DNA of 64,000 nt. Source: Odiellus spinosus (lineage: Eukaryota > Arthropoda > Arachnida > Opiliones > Phalangiidae). Positions 39,013-53,800 of this stretch are shown here, one piece after another. The notes under the pieces were generated by a model that saw nothing but the letters and a program-made list of their open reading frames with translations, did not search any database and had not been told where the DNA came from. Position 1 is the stretch's first letter. Each line of letters begins with the position of its first letter. The position numbers and the translations under genes are program-made. The stretch covers positions 1-64,000 of the forward strand of contig CAWUCO010000207.1 in assembly GCA_963920705.1 (NCBI GenBank). The letters are read 5' to 3'.

Positions 39013-42000
39013 TCAAATTGACACAAAACATTTGATTTTTAAGCGATTTAGACAAAATTAAAACCTATCGAAAGAGCAAATATTGGACTATCTAAAAAAC
39101 AAGAGTTTTGGAAAATCCTTTGAAAAACATGGAAAATATGGCCAATTCAAAAAACATCTAATGTCAAAAAGCGAATTTTTAAAATCTGAAATTTGACTAT
39201 TTTGATATTGTATGGTTTCTTGAATTGGCCATATTTTTCTTGTTTTTCAACGGGTTTTTGAAATCTCTTATTATTTAGACTTTCCATTAATTGCTCTTTC
39301 GAATGACTTTGGTTTTGTCTAAATTGCCAAAACGTGACAAATATAAAATTGGTTAAAATTAAGCAAAAACGCTTAAAAATCCAAGATTATATGATTCAAA
39401 TGGACACAAAACATTTGATTTTTAAGCGATTTAGACAAAATTAACACCACTCGAAAGAGCAAATATTGGTCTATCTAAAAAACAAGAGTTTTGGAAAATC
39501 TGTTGAAAAACATGGAAAATATGGCCAATTGAAAAAACATCTAATATCAAAAAGCGAATTTTTAAAATCTGAAATTTGACTATTTTGATATTGTATGATT
39601 TCTTGAATTGGCCATATTTGTCTTGTTTTTCAACGGATTTTTGAAAACTCTTATTATTTAGACTGTCCATTAATTGCTCTTTCGAATGACTTTGGTTTTG
39701 ACTAAATTGCCAAAACGTTACAAATATAAAATTGGTTAAAATTAAGCAAAAACGCTTAAAAATCCAAGATTATATGATCCAAATGGACACAAAACATTTG
39801 ATTTTTAAGCGATTTAGACAAAATTAACACCACTCGAAAGAGCAAATACTGGACTATCTAAAAAATAAGAGTTTTGGAAAGTCCGTTGAAAAACATGGAA
39901 AATATGGCCAATTGAAAAAACATCTAATATCAAAAAGCGAATTTTTTAAATCTGAAATTTGACTATTTTAATATTGTATGATTTCTTGAATTGGCCATAT
40001 TTTTCTTGTTTTTCAACGGATTTTTGAAAACTCTTATTATTTAGACTATCCATTAATTGCTCTTTCGAATGACTTTGGTTTTGTCTAAATTGCCAAAACG
40101 TGACAAATATAAAATTGGTTAAAATTAAGCAAAAACGCTTAAAAATCCAAGATTATTGGATTCAAATTGACACAAAACATTTGATTTTTAAGCGATTTAG
40201 ACAAAATTAAAACCTATCGAAAGAGCAAATATTTGACTATCTAAAAAACAAGAGTTTTGGAAAATCTGTTGAAAAACATGGAAAATATGGCCAATTGAAA
40301 AAACATCTAATATCAAAAAGCGAATTTTTAAAATCTGAAATTTGACTATTTTGATATTATATGATTTCTTGAATTGGCCATATTTTTCTTGTTTTTCAAC
40401 GGATTTTTGAAAACTCTTATTATTTAGACTGTCCATTAATTGCTCTTTCGAATGACTTTGGTTTTGTCTAAATTGCCAAAACGTGACAAATATGAAATTG
40501 GTTAAAATTAAGCAAAAACGCTTAAAAATCCTAGATTATTGGATTCAAATTGACACAAAACATTTGATTTTTAAGCGATTTAGACAAAATTAAAACCTAT
40601 CGAAAGAGCAAATATTGGACTATCTAAAAAACAAGAGTTTTGGAAAATCCTTTGAAAAACATGGAAAATATGGCCAATTCAAAAAACATCTAATGTCAAA
40701 AAGCGAATTTTTAAAATCTGAAATTTGACTATTTTGATATTGTATGGTTTCTTGAATTGGCCATATTTTTCTTGTTTTTCAACGGGTTTTTGAAATCTCT
40801 TATTATTTAGACTTTCCATTAATTGCTCTTTCGAATGACTTTGGTTTTGTCTAAATTGCCAAAACGTGACAAATATAAAATTGGTTAAAATTAAGCAAAA
40901 ACGCTTAAAAATCCAAGATTATATGATTCAAATGGACACAAAACATTTGATTTTTAAGCGATTTAGACAAAATTAACACCACTCGAAAGAGCAAATATTG
41001 GTCTATCTAAAAAACAAGAGTTTTGGAAAATCTGTTGAAAAACATGGAAAATATGGCCAATTGAAAAAACATCTAATATCAAAAAGCGAATTTTTAAAAT
41101 CTGAAATTTGACTATTTTGATATTGTATGATTTCTTGAATTGGCCATATTTGTCTTGTTTTTCAACGGATTTTTGAAAACTCTTATTATTTAGACTGTCC
41201 ATTAATTGCTCTTTCGAATGACTTTGGTTTTGACTAAATTGCCAAAACGTTACAAATATAAAATTGGTTAAAATTAAGCAAAAACGCTTAAAAATCCAAG
41301 ATTATATGATCCAAATGGACACAAAACATTTGATTTTTAAGCGATTTAGACAAAATTAACACCACTCGAAAGAGCAAATACTGGACTATCTAAAAAATAA
41401 GAGTTTTGGAAAGTCCGTTGAAAAACATGGAAAATATGGCAAATTGAAAAAACATCTAATATCAAAAAGCGAATTTTTTAAATCTGAAATTTGACTATTT
41501 TAATATTGTATGATTTCTTGAATTGGCCATATTTTTCTTGTTTTTCAACGGATTTTTGAAAACTCTTATTATTTAGACTATCCATTAATTGCTCTTTCGA
41601 ATGACTTTGGTTTTGTCTAAATTGCCAAAACGTGACAAATATAAAATTGGTTAAAATTAAGCAAAAACGCTTAAAAATCCAAGATTATTGGATTCAAATT
41701 GACACAAAACATTTGATTTTTAAGCGATTTAGACAAAATTAAAACCTATCGAAAGAGCAAATATTTGACTATCTAAAAAACAAGAGTTTTGGAAAATCTG
41801 TTGAAAAACATGGAAAATATGGCCAATTGAAAAAACATCTAATATCAAAAAGCGAATTTTTAAAATCTGAAATTTGACTATTTTGATATTATATGATTTC
41901 TTGAATTGGCCATATTTTTCTTGTTTTTCAACGGATTTTTGAAAACTCTTATTATTTAGACTGTCCATTAATTGCTCTTTCGAATGACTTTGGTTTTGTC

Positions 42001-43608
42001 TAAATTGCCAAAACGTGACAAATATGAAATTGGTTAAAATTAAGCAAAAACGCTTAAAAATCCTAGATTATTGGATTCAAATTGACACAAAACATTTGAT
42101 TTTTAAGCGATTTAGACAAAATTAAAACCTATCGAAAGAGCAAATATTGGACTATCTAAAAAACAAGAGTTTTGGAAAATCCTTTGAAAAACATGGAAAA
42201 TATGGCCAATTCAAAAAACATCTAATGTCAAAAAGCGAATTTTTAAAATCTGAAATTTGACTATTTTGATATTGTATGGTTTCTTGAATTGGCCATATTT
42301 TTCTTGTTTTTCAACGGGTTTTTGAAATCTCTTATTATTTAGACTTTCCATTTATTGCTCTTTCGAATGACTTTGGTTTTGTCTAAATTGCCAAAACGTG
42401 ACAAATATAAAATTGGTTAAAATTAAGCAAAAACGCTTAAAAATCCAAGATTATATGATTCAAATGGACACAAAACATTTGATTTTTAAGCGATTTAGAC
42501 AAAATTAACACCACTCGAAAGAGCAAATATTGGTCTATCTAAAAAACAAGAGTTTTGGAAAATCTGTTGAAAAACATGGAAAATATGGCCAATTGAAAAA
42601 ACATCTAATATCAAAAAGCTAATTTTTAAAATCTGAAATTTGACTATTTTGATATTGTATGATTTCTTGAATTGGCCATATTTGTCTTGTTTTTCAACGG
42701 ATTTTTGAAAACTCTTATTATTTAGACTGTCCATTAATTGCTCTTTCGAATGACTTTGGTTTTGACTAAATTGCCAAAACGTTACAAATATAAAATTGGT
42801 TAAAATTAAGCAAAAACGCTTAAAAATCCAAGATTATATGATCCAAATGGACACAAAACATTTGATTTTTAAGCGATTTAGACAAAATTAACACCACTCG
42901 AAAGAGCAAATACTGGACTATCTAAAAAATAAGAGTTTTGGAAAGTCCGTTGAAAAACATGGAAAATATGGCCAATTGAAAAAACATCTAATATCAAAAA
43001 GCGAATTTTTTAAATCTGAAATTTGACTATTTTGATATTGTATGATTTCTTGAATTGGCCATATTTTTCTTGTTTTTCAACGGATTTTTGAAAACTCTTA
43101 TTATTTAGACTATCCATTAATTGCTCTTTCGAATGACTTTGGTTTTGTCTAAATTGCCAAAACGTGACAAATATAAAATTGGTTAAAATTAAGCAAAAAC
43201 GCTTAAAAATCCAAGATTATTGGATTCAAATTGACACAAAACATTTGATTTTTAAGCGATTTAGACAAAATTAAAACCTATCGAAAGAGCAAATATTTGA
43301 CTATCTAAAAAACAAGAGTTTTGGAAAATCTGTTGAAAAACATGGAAAATATGGCCAATTGAAAAAACATCTAATATCAAAAAGCGAATTTTTAAAATCT
43401 GAAATTTGACTATTTTGATATTATATGATTTCTTGAATTGGCCATATTTTTCTTGTTTTTCAACGGATTTTTGAAAACTCTTATTATTTAGACTGTCCAT
43501 TAATTGCTCTTTCGAATGACTTTGGTTTTGTCTAAATTGCCAAAACGTGACAAATATGAAATTGGTTAAAATTAAGCAAAAACGCTTAAAAATCCTAGAT
43601 TATTGGAT
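39013..43608. repeat. 4-unit higher-order repeat, 1,532 bp, three copies
   Basis: Copies 39013-40544, 40545-42076 and 42077-43608, each four units of exactly 383 bp: V3 with GAAATCTCTT and GACTTTCC, V1, V2 with ATGATCCAAATGG and AAAAAATAAGAG, and a V4-like unit with ATATTTGAC and GATATTATATG. Scattered private differences are visible (GGCAAATTG in copy 2, TTTTAATATTG in copies 1 and 2 only, CCATTTATTGC and AAGCTAATTTTT in copy 3), a divergence well under 1%. The unit at 43609 begins like the next copy (AATCCTAGATT) but switches class by about 43710. Confidence 0.92.
39396..39778. repeat. Type unit, class V1
   Basis: Class V1 has the ATATGATTCAAATGGAC leader, CACCACTCG near unit position 55, ATATTGGTC near 70, AATCTGTTG near 105, CAATTGAAAA, TTTTTAAAATC, TATGATTTC, ATATTTGTC, CAACGGATT, GACTGTCC, GGTTTTGAC and CGTTACAAAT. 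It recurs through the middle of the array, for example at 19492, 40928, 42460, 50881, 52030, 58919 and 60068. A sub-type with GAAGATATGGCC marks 8019, 9547, 15668 and 17196. Another, with CGAACTTTT and a one-base deletion giving GACTATTTGATATTG, marks 46672, 48585, 54328, 56241 and 56623. Confidence 0.9.
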
Positions 43609-44756
43609 TCAAATTGACACAAAACATTTGATTTTTAAGCGATTTAGACAAAATTAAAACCTATCGAAAGAGCAAATATTGGACTATCTAAAAAACAAGA
43701 GTTTTGGAAAATCTGTTGAAAAACATGGAAAATATGGCCAATTGAAAAAACATCTAATATCAAAAAGCGAATTTTTAAAATCTGAAATTTGACTATTTTG
43801 ATATTGTATGATTTCTTGAATTGGCCATATTTTTCTTGTTTTTCAACGGATTTTTGAAAACTCTTATTATTTAGACTATCCATTAATTGCTCTTTCGAAT
43901 GACTTTGGTTTTGTCTAAATTGCCAAAACGTGACAAATATAAAATTGGTTAAAATTAAGCAAAAACGCTTAAAAATCCAAGATTATTGGATTCAAATTGA
44001 CACAAAACATTTGATTTTTAAGCGATTTAGACAAAATTAAAACCTATCGAAAGAGCAAATATTGGACTATCTAAAAAACAAGAGTTTTGGAAAATCCTTT
44101 GAAAAACATGGAAAATATGGCCAATTCAAAAAACATCTAATGTCAAAAAGCGAATTTTTAAAATCTGAAATTTGACTATTTTGATATTGTATGGTTTCTT
44201 GAATTGGCCATATTTTTCTTGTTTATAACGGGTTTTTGAAAACTCTTATTATTTAGACTGTCCATTAATTTCTCTTTCGAATGACTTTGGTTTTGACTAA
44301 ATTGCCAAAACGTTACAAATATAAAATTGGTTAAAATTAAGCAAAAACGCTTAAAAATCCAAGATTATATGATTCAAATGGACACAAAACATTTGATTTT
44401 TAAGCGATTTAGACAAAATTAACACCACTCGAAAGAGCAAATACTGGACTATCTAAAAAACAAGAGTTTTGGAAAGTCCTTTGAAAAACATGGAAAATAT
44501 GGCCAATTGAAAAAACATCTAATATCAAAAAGCGAATTTTTTAAATCTGAAATTTGACTATTTTGATATTGTATGATTTCTTGAATTGGCCATATTTTTC
44601 TTGTTTTTCAACGGATTTTTGAAAACTCTTATTATTTAGACTATCCATTAATTGCTCTTTCGAATGACTTTGGTTTTGTCTAAATTGCCAAAACGTGACA
44701 AATATAAAATTGGTTAAAATTAAGCAAAAATGCTTAAAAATCCAAGATTATTGGAT
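43609..44756. repeat. Three units between two higher-order repeat blocks
   Basis: A V4-like unit with ATATTTTTC and GACTATCC (43609), a V3 unit with a one-base deletion giving GTTTATAACGGG (43992), and a V2 unit with AAGTCCTTTG (44374). They link the 1,532-bp repeats to the long 20-unit repeat and belong clearly to neither. The AAGTCCTTTG V2 sub-type also occurs at 47054, 48967, 54710 and 57005. Confidence 0.8.
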
Positions 44757-46671
44757 TCAAATTGACACAAAACATTTGATTTTTAAGCGATTTAGACAAA
44801 ATTAAAACCTATTGAAAGAGCAAATATTGGACTATCTAAAAAACAAGAGTTTTGGAAAATCCTTTGAAAAACATGGAAAATATGGCCAATTCAAAAAACA
44901 TCTAATGTCAAAAAGCGAATTTTTAAAATCTGAAATTTGACTATTTTGATATTGTATGGTTTCTTGAATTGGCCATATTTTTCTTGTTTTTCAACGGGTT
45001 TTTGAAAACTCTTATTATTTAGACTCTCCATTAATTGCTCTTTCGAATGACTTTGGTTTTGTCTAAATTGCCAAAACGTGACAAATATAAAATTGGTTAA
45101 AATTAAGCAAAAACGCTTAAAAATCCAAGATTATATGATTCAAATGGACACAAAACATTTGATTTTTAAGCGATTTAGACAAAATTAACACCACTCGAAA
45201 GAGCAAATATTGGTCTATCTAAAAAACAAGAGTTTTGGAAAATCTGTTGAAAAACATGGAAAATATGGCCAATTGAAAAAACATCTAATATCAAAAAGCG
45301 AATTTTTAAAATCTGAAATTTGACTATTTTGATATTGTATGATTTCTTGAATTGGCCATATTTTTCTTGTTTTTCAACGGATTTTTGAAAACTCTTATTA
45401 TTTAGACTGTCCATTAATTGCTCTTTCGAATGACTTTGGTTTTGTCTAAATTGCCAAAACGTGACAAATATAAAATTGGTTAAAATTAAGCAAAAACGCT
45501 TAAAAATCCAAGATTATATGATTCAAATGGACACAAAACATTTGATTTTTAAGCGATTTAGACAAAATTAACACCACTCGAAAGAGCAAATATTGGTCTA
45601 TCTAAAAAACAAGAGTTTTGGAAAATCTGTTGAAAAACATGGAAAATATGGCCAATTGAAAAAACATCTAATATCAAAAAGCGAATTTTTAAAATCTGAA
45701 ATTTGACTATTTTGATATTGTATGATTTCTTGAATTGGCCATATTTGTCTTGTTTTTCAACGGATTTTTGAAAACTCTTATTATTTAGACTGTCCATTAA
45801 TTGCTCTTTCGAATGACTTTGATTTTGACTAAATTGCCAAAACGTTACAAATATAAAATTGGTTAAAATTAAGCAAAAACGCTTAAAAATCCAAGATTAT
45901 ATGATTCAAATGGACACAAAACATTTGATTTTTAAGCGATTTAGACAAAATTAACACCACTCGAAAGAGCAAATACTGGACTATCTAAAAAACAAGAGTT
46001 TTGGAAAGTCCGTTGAAAAACATGGAAAATATGGCCAATTGAAAAAACATCTAATATCAAAAAGCGAATTTTTTAAATCTGAAATTTGACTATTTTGATA
46101 TTGTATGATTTCTTGAATTGGCCATATTTTTCTTGTTTTTCAACGGATTTTTGAATACTCTTATTATTTAGACTATCCATTAATTGCTCTTTCGAATGAC
46201 TTTGGTTTTGTCTAAATTGCCAAAACGTGACAAATATAAAATTGGTTAAAATTAAGCAAAAATGCTTAAAAATCCAAGATTATTGGATTCAAATTGACAC
46301 AAAACATTTGATTTTTAAGCGATTTAGACAAAATTAAAACCTATTGAAAGAGCAAATATTGGACTATCTAAAAAACAAGAGTTTTGGAAAATCCTTTGAA
46401 AAACATGGAAAATATGGCCAATTCAAAAAACATCTAATGTCAAAAAGCGAATTTTTAAAATCTGAAATTTGACTATTTTGATATTGTATGGTTTCTTGAA
46501 TTGGCCATATTTTTCTTGTTTTTCAACGGGTTTTTGAAAACTCTTATTATTTAGACTGTCCATTAATTGCTCTTTCGAATGACTTTGGTTTTGTCTAAAT
46601 TGCCAAAACGTGACAAATATAAAATTGGTTAAAATTAAGCAAAAACGCTTAAAAATCCAAGATTATATGAT

Positions 46672-49600
46672 TCAAATGGACACAAAACATTTGATTTTTA
46701 AGCGATTTAGACAAAATTAACACCACTCGAAAGAGCAAATATTGGTCTATCTAAAAAACAAGAGTTTTGGAAAATCTGTTGAAAAACATGGAAAATATGG
46801 CCAATTGAAAAAACATCTAATATCAAAAAGCGAACTTTTAAAATCTGAAATTTGACTATTTGATATTGTATGATTTCTTGAATTGGCCATATTTGTCTTG
46901 TTTTTCAACGGATTTTTGAAAACTCTTATTATTTAGACTGTCCATTAATTGCTCTTTCGAATGACTTTGATTTTGACTAAATTGCCAAAACGTTACAAAT
47001 ATAAAATTGGTTAAAATTAAGCAAAAACGCTTAAAAATCCAAGATTATATGATTCAAATGGACACAAAACATTTGATTTTTAAGCGATTTAGACAAAATT
47101 AACACCACTCGAAAGAGCAAATACTGGACTATCTAAAAAACAAGAGTTTTGGAAAGTCCTTTGAAAAACATGGAAAATATGGCCAATTGAAAAAACATCT
47201 AATATCAAAAAGCGAATTTTTTAAATCTGAAATTTGACTATTTTGATATTGTATGATTTCTTGAATTGGCCATATTTTTCTTGTTTTTCAACGGATTTTT
47301 GAAAACTCTTATTATTTAGACTATCCATTAATTGCTCTTTCGAATGACTTTGGTTTTGTCTAAATTGCCAAAACGTGACAAATATAAAATTGGTTAAAAT
47401 TAAGCAAAAATGCTTAAAAATCCAAGATTATTGGATTCAAATTGACACAAAACATTTGATTTTTAAGCGATTTAGACAAAATTAAAACCTATTGAAAGAG
47501 CAAATATTGGTCTATCTAAAAAACAAGAGTTTTGGAAAATCTGTTGAAAAACATGGAAAATATGGCCAATTGAAAAAAATCTAATATCAAAAAGCGAATT
47601 TTTAAAATCTGAAATTTGACTATTTTGATATTGTATGATTTCTTGAATTGGCCATATTTGTCTTGTTTTTCAACGGATTTTTCAAAACTCTTATTATTTA
47701 GACTGTCCATTAATTGCTCTTTCGAATGACTTTGGTTTTGACTAAATTGCCAAAACGTTACAAATATAAAATTGGTTAAAATTAAGCAAAAACGCTTAAA
47801 AATCCAAGATTATTGGATTCAAATTGACACAAAACATTTGATTTTTAAGCGATATAGACAAAATTAAAATCTATCGAAAGAGCAAATATTGGACTATCTA
47901 AAAAACAAGAGTTTTGGAAAATCTGTTGAAAAACATGGAAAATATGGCCAATTGAAAAAACATCTAATATCAAAAAGCGAATTTTTAAAATCTGAAATTT
48001 GACTATTTTGATATTGTATGATTTCTTGAATTGGCCATATTTGTCTTGTTTTTCAACGGATTTTTGAAAACTCTTATTATTTAGACTGTCCATTAATTGC
48101 TCTTTCGAATGACTTTGGTTTTGACTAAATTGCCAAAACGTTACAAATATAAAATTGGTTAAAATTAAGCAAAAACGCCTAAAAATCCAAGATTATATGA
48201 TTCAAATGGACACAAAACATTTGATTTTTAAGCGATTTATACAAAATTAACATCACTCGAAAGAGCAAATACTGGACTATCTAAAAAACAAGAGTTTTGG
48301 AAAGTCCGTTGAAAAACATGGAAAATATGGCCAATTGAAAAAACATCTAATATCAAAAAGCGAATTTTTTAAATCTGAAATTTGACTATTTTGATATTGT
48401 ATGATTTCTTGAATTGGCCATATTTTTCTTGTTTTTCAACGGATTTTTGAAAACTCTTATTATTTAGACTGTCCATTAATTGCTCTTTCGAATGACTTTG
48501 GTTTTGTCTAAATTCCCAAAACGTGACAAATATAAAATTGGTTAAAATTAAGCAAAAACGCTTAAAAATCCAAGATTATATGATTCAAATGGACACAAAA
48601 CATTTGATTTTTAAGCGATTTAGACAAAATTAACACCACTCGAAAGAGCAAATATTGGTCTATCTAAAAAACAAGAGTTTTGGAAAATCTGTTGAAAAAC
48701 ATGGAAAATATGGCCAATTGAAAAAACATCTAATATCAAAAAGCGAACTTTTAAAATCTGAAATTTGACTATTTGATATTGTATGATTTCTTGAATTGGC
48801 CATATTTGTCTTGTTTTTCAACGGATTTTTGAAAACTCTTATTATTTAGACTGTCCATTAATTGCTCTTTCGAATGACTTTGATTTTGACTAAATTGCCA
48901 AAACGTTACAAATATAAAATTGGTTAAAATTAAGCAAAAACGCTTAAAAATCCAAGATTATATGATTCAAATGGACACAAAACATTTGATTTTTAAGCGA
49001 TTTAGACAAAATTAACACCACTCGAAAGAGCAAATACTGGACTATCTAAAAAACAAGAGTTTTGGAAAGTCCTTTGAAAAACATGGAAAATATGGCCAAT
49101 TGAAAAAACATCTAATATCAAAAAGCGAATTTTTTAAATCTGAAATTTGACTATTTTGATATTGTATGATTTCTTGAATTGGCCATATTTTTCTTGTTTT
49201 TCAACGGATTTTTGAAAACTCTTATTATTTAGACTATCCATTAATTGCTCTTTCGAATGACTTTGGTTTTGTCTAAATTGCCAAAACGTGACAAATATAA
49301 AATTGGTTAAAATTAAGCAAAAATGCTTAAAAATCCAAGATTATTGGATTCAAATTGACACAAAACATTTGATTTTTAAGCGATTTAGACAAAATTAAAA
49401 CCTATTGAAAGAGCAAATATTGGTCTATCTAAAAAACAAGAGTTTTGGAAAATCTGTTGAAAAACATGGAAAATATGGCCAATTGAAAAAAATCTAATAT
49501 CAAAAAGCGAATTTTTAAAATCTGAAATTTGACTATTTTGATATTGTATGATTTCTTGAATTGGCCATATTTGTCTTGTTTTTCAACGGATTTTTCAAAA

Positions 49601-50497
49601 CTCTTATTATTTAGACTGTCCATTAATTGCTCTTTCGAATGACTTTGGTTTTGACTAAATTGCCAAAACGTTACAAATATAAAATTGGTTAAAATTAAGC
49701 AAAAACGCTTAAAAATCCAAGATTATTGGATTCAAATTGACACAAAACATTTGATTTTTAAGCGATTTAGACAAAATTAAAACCTATCGAAAGAGCAAAT
49801 ATTGGACTATCTAAAAAACAAGAGTTTTGGAAAATCTGTTGAAAAACATGGAAAATATGGCCAATTGAAAAAACATCTAATATCAAAAAGCGAATTTTTA
49901 AAATCTGAAATTTGACTATTTTGATATTGTATGATTTCTTGAATTGGCCATATTTGTCTTGTTTTTCAACGGATTTTTGAAAACTCTTATTATTTAGACT
50001 GTCCATTAATTGCTCTTTCGAATGACTTTGGTTTTGACTAAATTGCCAAAACGTTACAAATATAAAATTGGTTAAAATTAAGCAAAAACGCCTAAAAATC
50101 CAAGATTATATGATTCAAATGGACACAAAACATTTGATTTTTAAGCGATTTAGACAAAATTAACATCACTCGAAAGAGCAAATACTGGACTATCTAAAAA
50201 ACAAGAGTTTTGGAAAGTCCGTTGAAAAACATGGAAAATATGGCCAATTGAAAAAACATCTAATATCAAAAAGCGAATTTTTTAAATCTGAAATTTGACT
50301 ATTTTGATATTGTATGATTTCATGAATTGGCCATATTTTTCTTGTTTTTCAACGGATTTTTGAAAACTCTTATTATTTAGACTATCCATTAATTGCTCTT
50401 TCGAATGACTTTGGTTTTGTCTAAATTGCCAAAACGTGACAAATATAAAATTGGTTAAAATTAAGCAAAAACGCTTAAAAATCCAAGATTATTGGAT
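46672..50497. repeat. Nested 5-unit repeat, 1,913 bp, two copies
   Basis: Within copy 1 of the long repeat, 46672-48584 and 48585-50497 match unit by unit: V1 with CGAACTTTT, V2 with AAGTCCTTTG, a unit with AAAAATGCTT, ACCTATTGAAAG and TTTTTCAAAACTC, V4, and V2 with AACATCACTCG. The same pair occurs in copy 2 as 54328-56240 and 56623-58535. There the extra unit 56241-56622 sits exactly between the two, so the 5-unit duplication came first and the 20-unit duplication later. Confidence 0.88.
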
Positions 50498-50880
50498 TCA
50501 AATTGACACAAAACATTTGATTTTTAAGCGATTTAGACAAAATTAAAACCTATCGAAAGAGCAAATATTGGACTATCTAAAAAACAAGAGTTTTGGAAAA
50601 TCCTTTGAAAAACATGGAAAATATGGCCAATTCAAAAAACATCTAATGTCAAAAAGCGAATTTTTAAAATCTGAAATTTGACTATTTTGATATTGTATGG
50701 TTTCTTGAATTGGCCATATTTTTCTTGTTTTTCAACGGGTTTTTGAAAACTCTTATTATTTAGACTGTCCATTAATTGCTCTTTCGAATGACTTTGGTTT
50801 TGTCTAAATTGCCAAAACGTGACAAATATAAAATTGGTTAAAATTAAGCAAAAACGCTTAAAAATCCAAGATTATATGAT
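50498..50880. repeat. Type unit, class V3
   Basis: Class V3 has the ATTGGATTCAAATTGAC leader, AAACCTATCG, ATATTGGAC or ATATTTGAC, AATCCTTTG near unit position 105, CAATTCAAAA, the hallmark CTAATGTC near 150, TTTTTAAAATC, TATGGTTTC near 203, ATATTTTTC, CAACGGGTT near 242, GACTGTCC, GGTTTTGTC or GGTTTTGAC. A sub-type with AAAAATGCTT at its left junction and ACCTATTGAAAG recurs at 32506, 35186, 36334, 44757, 46289 and 53945. The left-arm change (CCTTTG) and the right-arm change (CGGG) do not restore pairing with each other. Confidence 0.9.
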
Positions 50881-53800
50881 TCAAATGGACACAAAACATT
50901 TGATTTTTAAGCGATTTAGACAAAATTAACACCACTCGAAAGAGCAAATATTGGTCTATCTAAAAAACAAGAGTTTTGGAAAATCTGTTGAAAAACATGG
51001 AAAATATGGCCAATTGAAAAAACATCTAATATCAAAAAGCGAATTTTTAAAATCTGAAATTTGACTATTTTGATATTGTATGATTTCTTGAATTGGCCAT
51101 ATTTGTCTTGTTTTTCAACGGATTTTTGAAAACTCTTATTATTTAGACTGTCCATTTATTGCTCTTTCGAATGACTTTGGTTTTGACTAAATTGCCAAAA
51201 CGTTACAAATATAAAATTGGTTAAAATTAAGCAAAAACGCTTAAAAATCCAAGATTATTGGATTCAAATTGACACAAAACATTTGATTTTTAAGCGATTT
51301 AGACAAAATTAAAACCTATCAAAAGAGCAAATATTGGACTATCTAAAAAACAAGAGTTTTGGAAAATCTGTTGAAAAACATGGAAAATATGGCCAATTGA
51401 AAAAACATCTAATATCAAAAAGCGAATTTTTAAAATCTGAAATTTGACTATTTTGATATTGTATGATTTCTTGAAATGGCCATATTTGTCTTGTTTTTCA
51501 ACGGATTTTTGAAAACTCTTATTATTTAGACTGTCCATTAATTGCTCTTTCGAATGACTTTGGTTTTGACTAAATTGCCAAAACGTTACAAATATAAAAT
51601 TGGTTAAAATTAAGCAAAAACGCTTAAAAATCCAAGATTATATGATTCAAATGGACACAAAACATTTGATTTTTAAGCTATTTAGACAAAATTAACACCA
51701 CTCGAAAGAGCAAATACTGGACTATCTAAAAAACAAGAGTTTTGGAAAGTCAGTTGAAAAACATGGAAAATATGGCCAATTGAAAAAACATCTAATATCA
51801 AAAAGCGAATTTTTTAAATCTGAAATTTGACTATTTTGATATTGTATGATTTCTTGAATTGGCCATATTTTTCATGTTTTTCAACGGATTTTTGAAAACT
51901 CTTATTATTTAGACTATCCATTAATTGCTCTTTCGAATGACTTTGGTTTTGTCTAAATTGCCAAAACGTGACAAATATAAAATTGGTTAAAATTATGCAA
52001 AAACTCTTAAAAATCCAAGATTATATGATTCAAATTGACACAAAACCTTTGATTTTTAAGCGATTTAGACAAAATTAACACCACTCGAAAGAGCAAATAT
52101 TGGTCTATCTAAAAAACAAGAGTTTTGGAAAATCTGTTGAAAAACATGGAAAATATGGCCAATTGAAAAAACATCTAATATCAAAAAGCGAATTTTTAAA
52201 ATCTGAAATTTGACTATTTTGATATTGTATGATTTCTTGAATTGGCCATATTTGTCTTGTTTTTCAACGGATTTTTGAAAACTCTTATTATTTAGACTGT
52301 CCATTAATTGCTCTTTCGAATGACTTTGGTTTTGTCTAAATTGCCAAAACGTGACAAATATGAAATTGGTTAAAATTAAACAAAAACGCTTAAAAATCCT
52401 AGATTATTGGATTCAAATTGACACAAAACATTTGATTTTTAAGCGATTTAGACAAAATTAAAACCTATTGAAAGAGCAAATATTGGACTATCTAAAAAAC
52501 AAGAGTTTTGGAAAATCCTTTGAAAAACATGGAAAATATGGCCAATTCAAAAAACATCTAATGTCAAAAAGCGAATTTTTAAAATCTGAAATTTGACTAT
52601 TTTGATATTGTATGGTTTCTTGAATTGGCCATATTTTTCTTGTTTTTCAACGGGTTTTTGAAAACTCTTATTATTTAGACTCTCCATTAATTGCTCTTTC
52701 GAATGACTTTGGTTTTGTCTAAATTGCCAAAACGTGACAAATATAAAATTGGTTAAAATTAAGCAAAAACGCTTAAAAATCCAAGATTATATGATTCAAA
52801 TGGACACAAAACATTTGATTTTTAAGCGATTTAGACAAAATTAACACCACTCGAAAGAGCAAATATTGGTCTATCTAAAAAACAAGAGTTTTGGAAAATC
52901 TGTTGAAAAACATGGAAAATATGGCCAATTGAAAAAACATCTAATATCAAAAAGCGAATTTTTAAAATCTGAAATTTGACTATTTTGATATTGTATGATT
53001 TCTTGAATTGGCCATATTTTTCTTGTTTTTCAACGGATTTTTGAAAACTCTTATTATTTAGACTGTCCATTAATTGCTCTTTCGAATGACTTTGGTTTTG
53101 TCTAAATTGCCAAAACGTGACAAATATAAAATTGGTTAAAATTAAGCAAAAACGCTTAAAAATCCAAGATTATATGATTCAAATGGACACAAAACATTTG
53201 ATTTTTAAGCGATTTAGACAAAATTAACACCACTCGAAAGAGCAAATATTGGTCTATCTAAAAAACAAGAGTTTTGGAAAATCTGTTGAAAAACATGGAA
53301 AATATGGCCAATTGAAAAAACATCTAATATCAAAAAGCGAATTTTTAAAATCTGAAATTTGACTATTTTGATATTGTATGATTTCTTGAATTGGCCATAT
53401 TTGTCTTGTTTTTCAACGGATTTTTGAAAACTCTTATTATTTAGACTGTCCATTAATTGCTCTTTCGAATGACTTTGATTTTGACTAAATTGCCAAAACG
53501 TTACAAATATAAAATTGGTTAAAATTAAGCAAAAACGCTTAAAAATCCAAGATTATATGATTCAAATGGACACAAAACATTTGATTTTTAAGCGATTTAG
53601 ACAAAATTAACACCACTCGAAAGAGCAAATACTGGACTATCTAAAAAACAAGAGTTTTGGAAAGTCCGTTGAAAAACATGGAAAATATGGCCAATTGAAA
53701 AAACATCTAATATCAAAAAGCGAATTTTTTAAATCTGAAATTTGACTATTTTGATATTGTATGATTTCTTGAATTGGCCATATTTTTCTTGTTTTTCAAC

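Noticed and set aside
50498-50880. CENP-B box in V3 units (CAACGGG in the right arm)
   Set aside because: The essential spacing TTCG, four bases, A, two bases, CGGG is not met: the base three before CGGG is C, and no TTCG lies at the needed distance.
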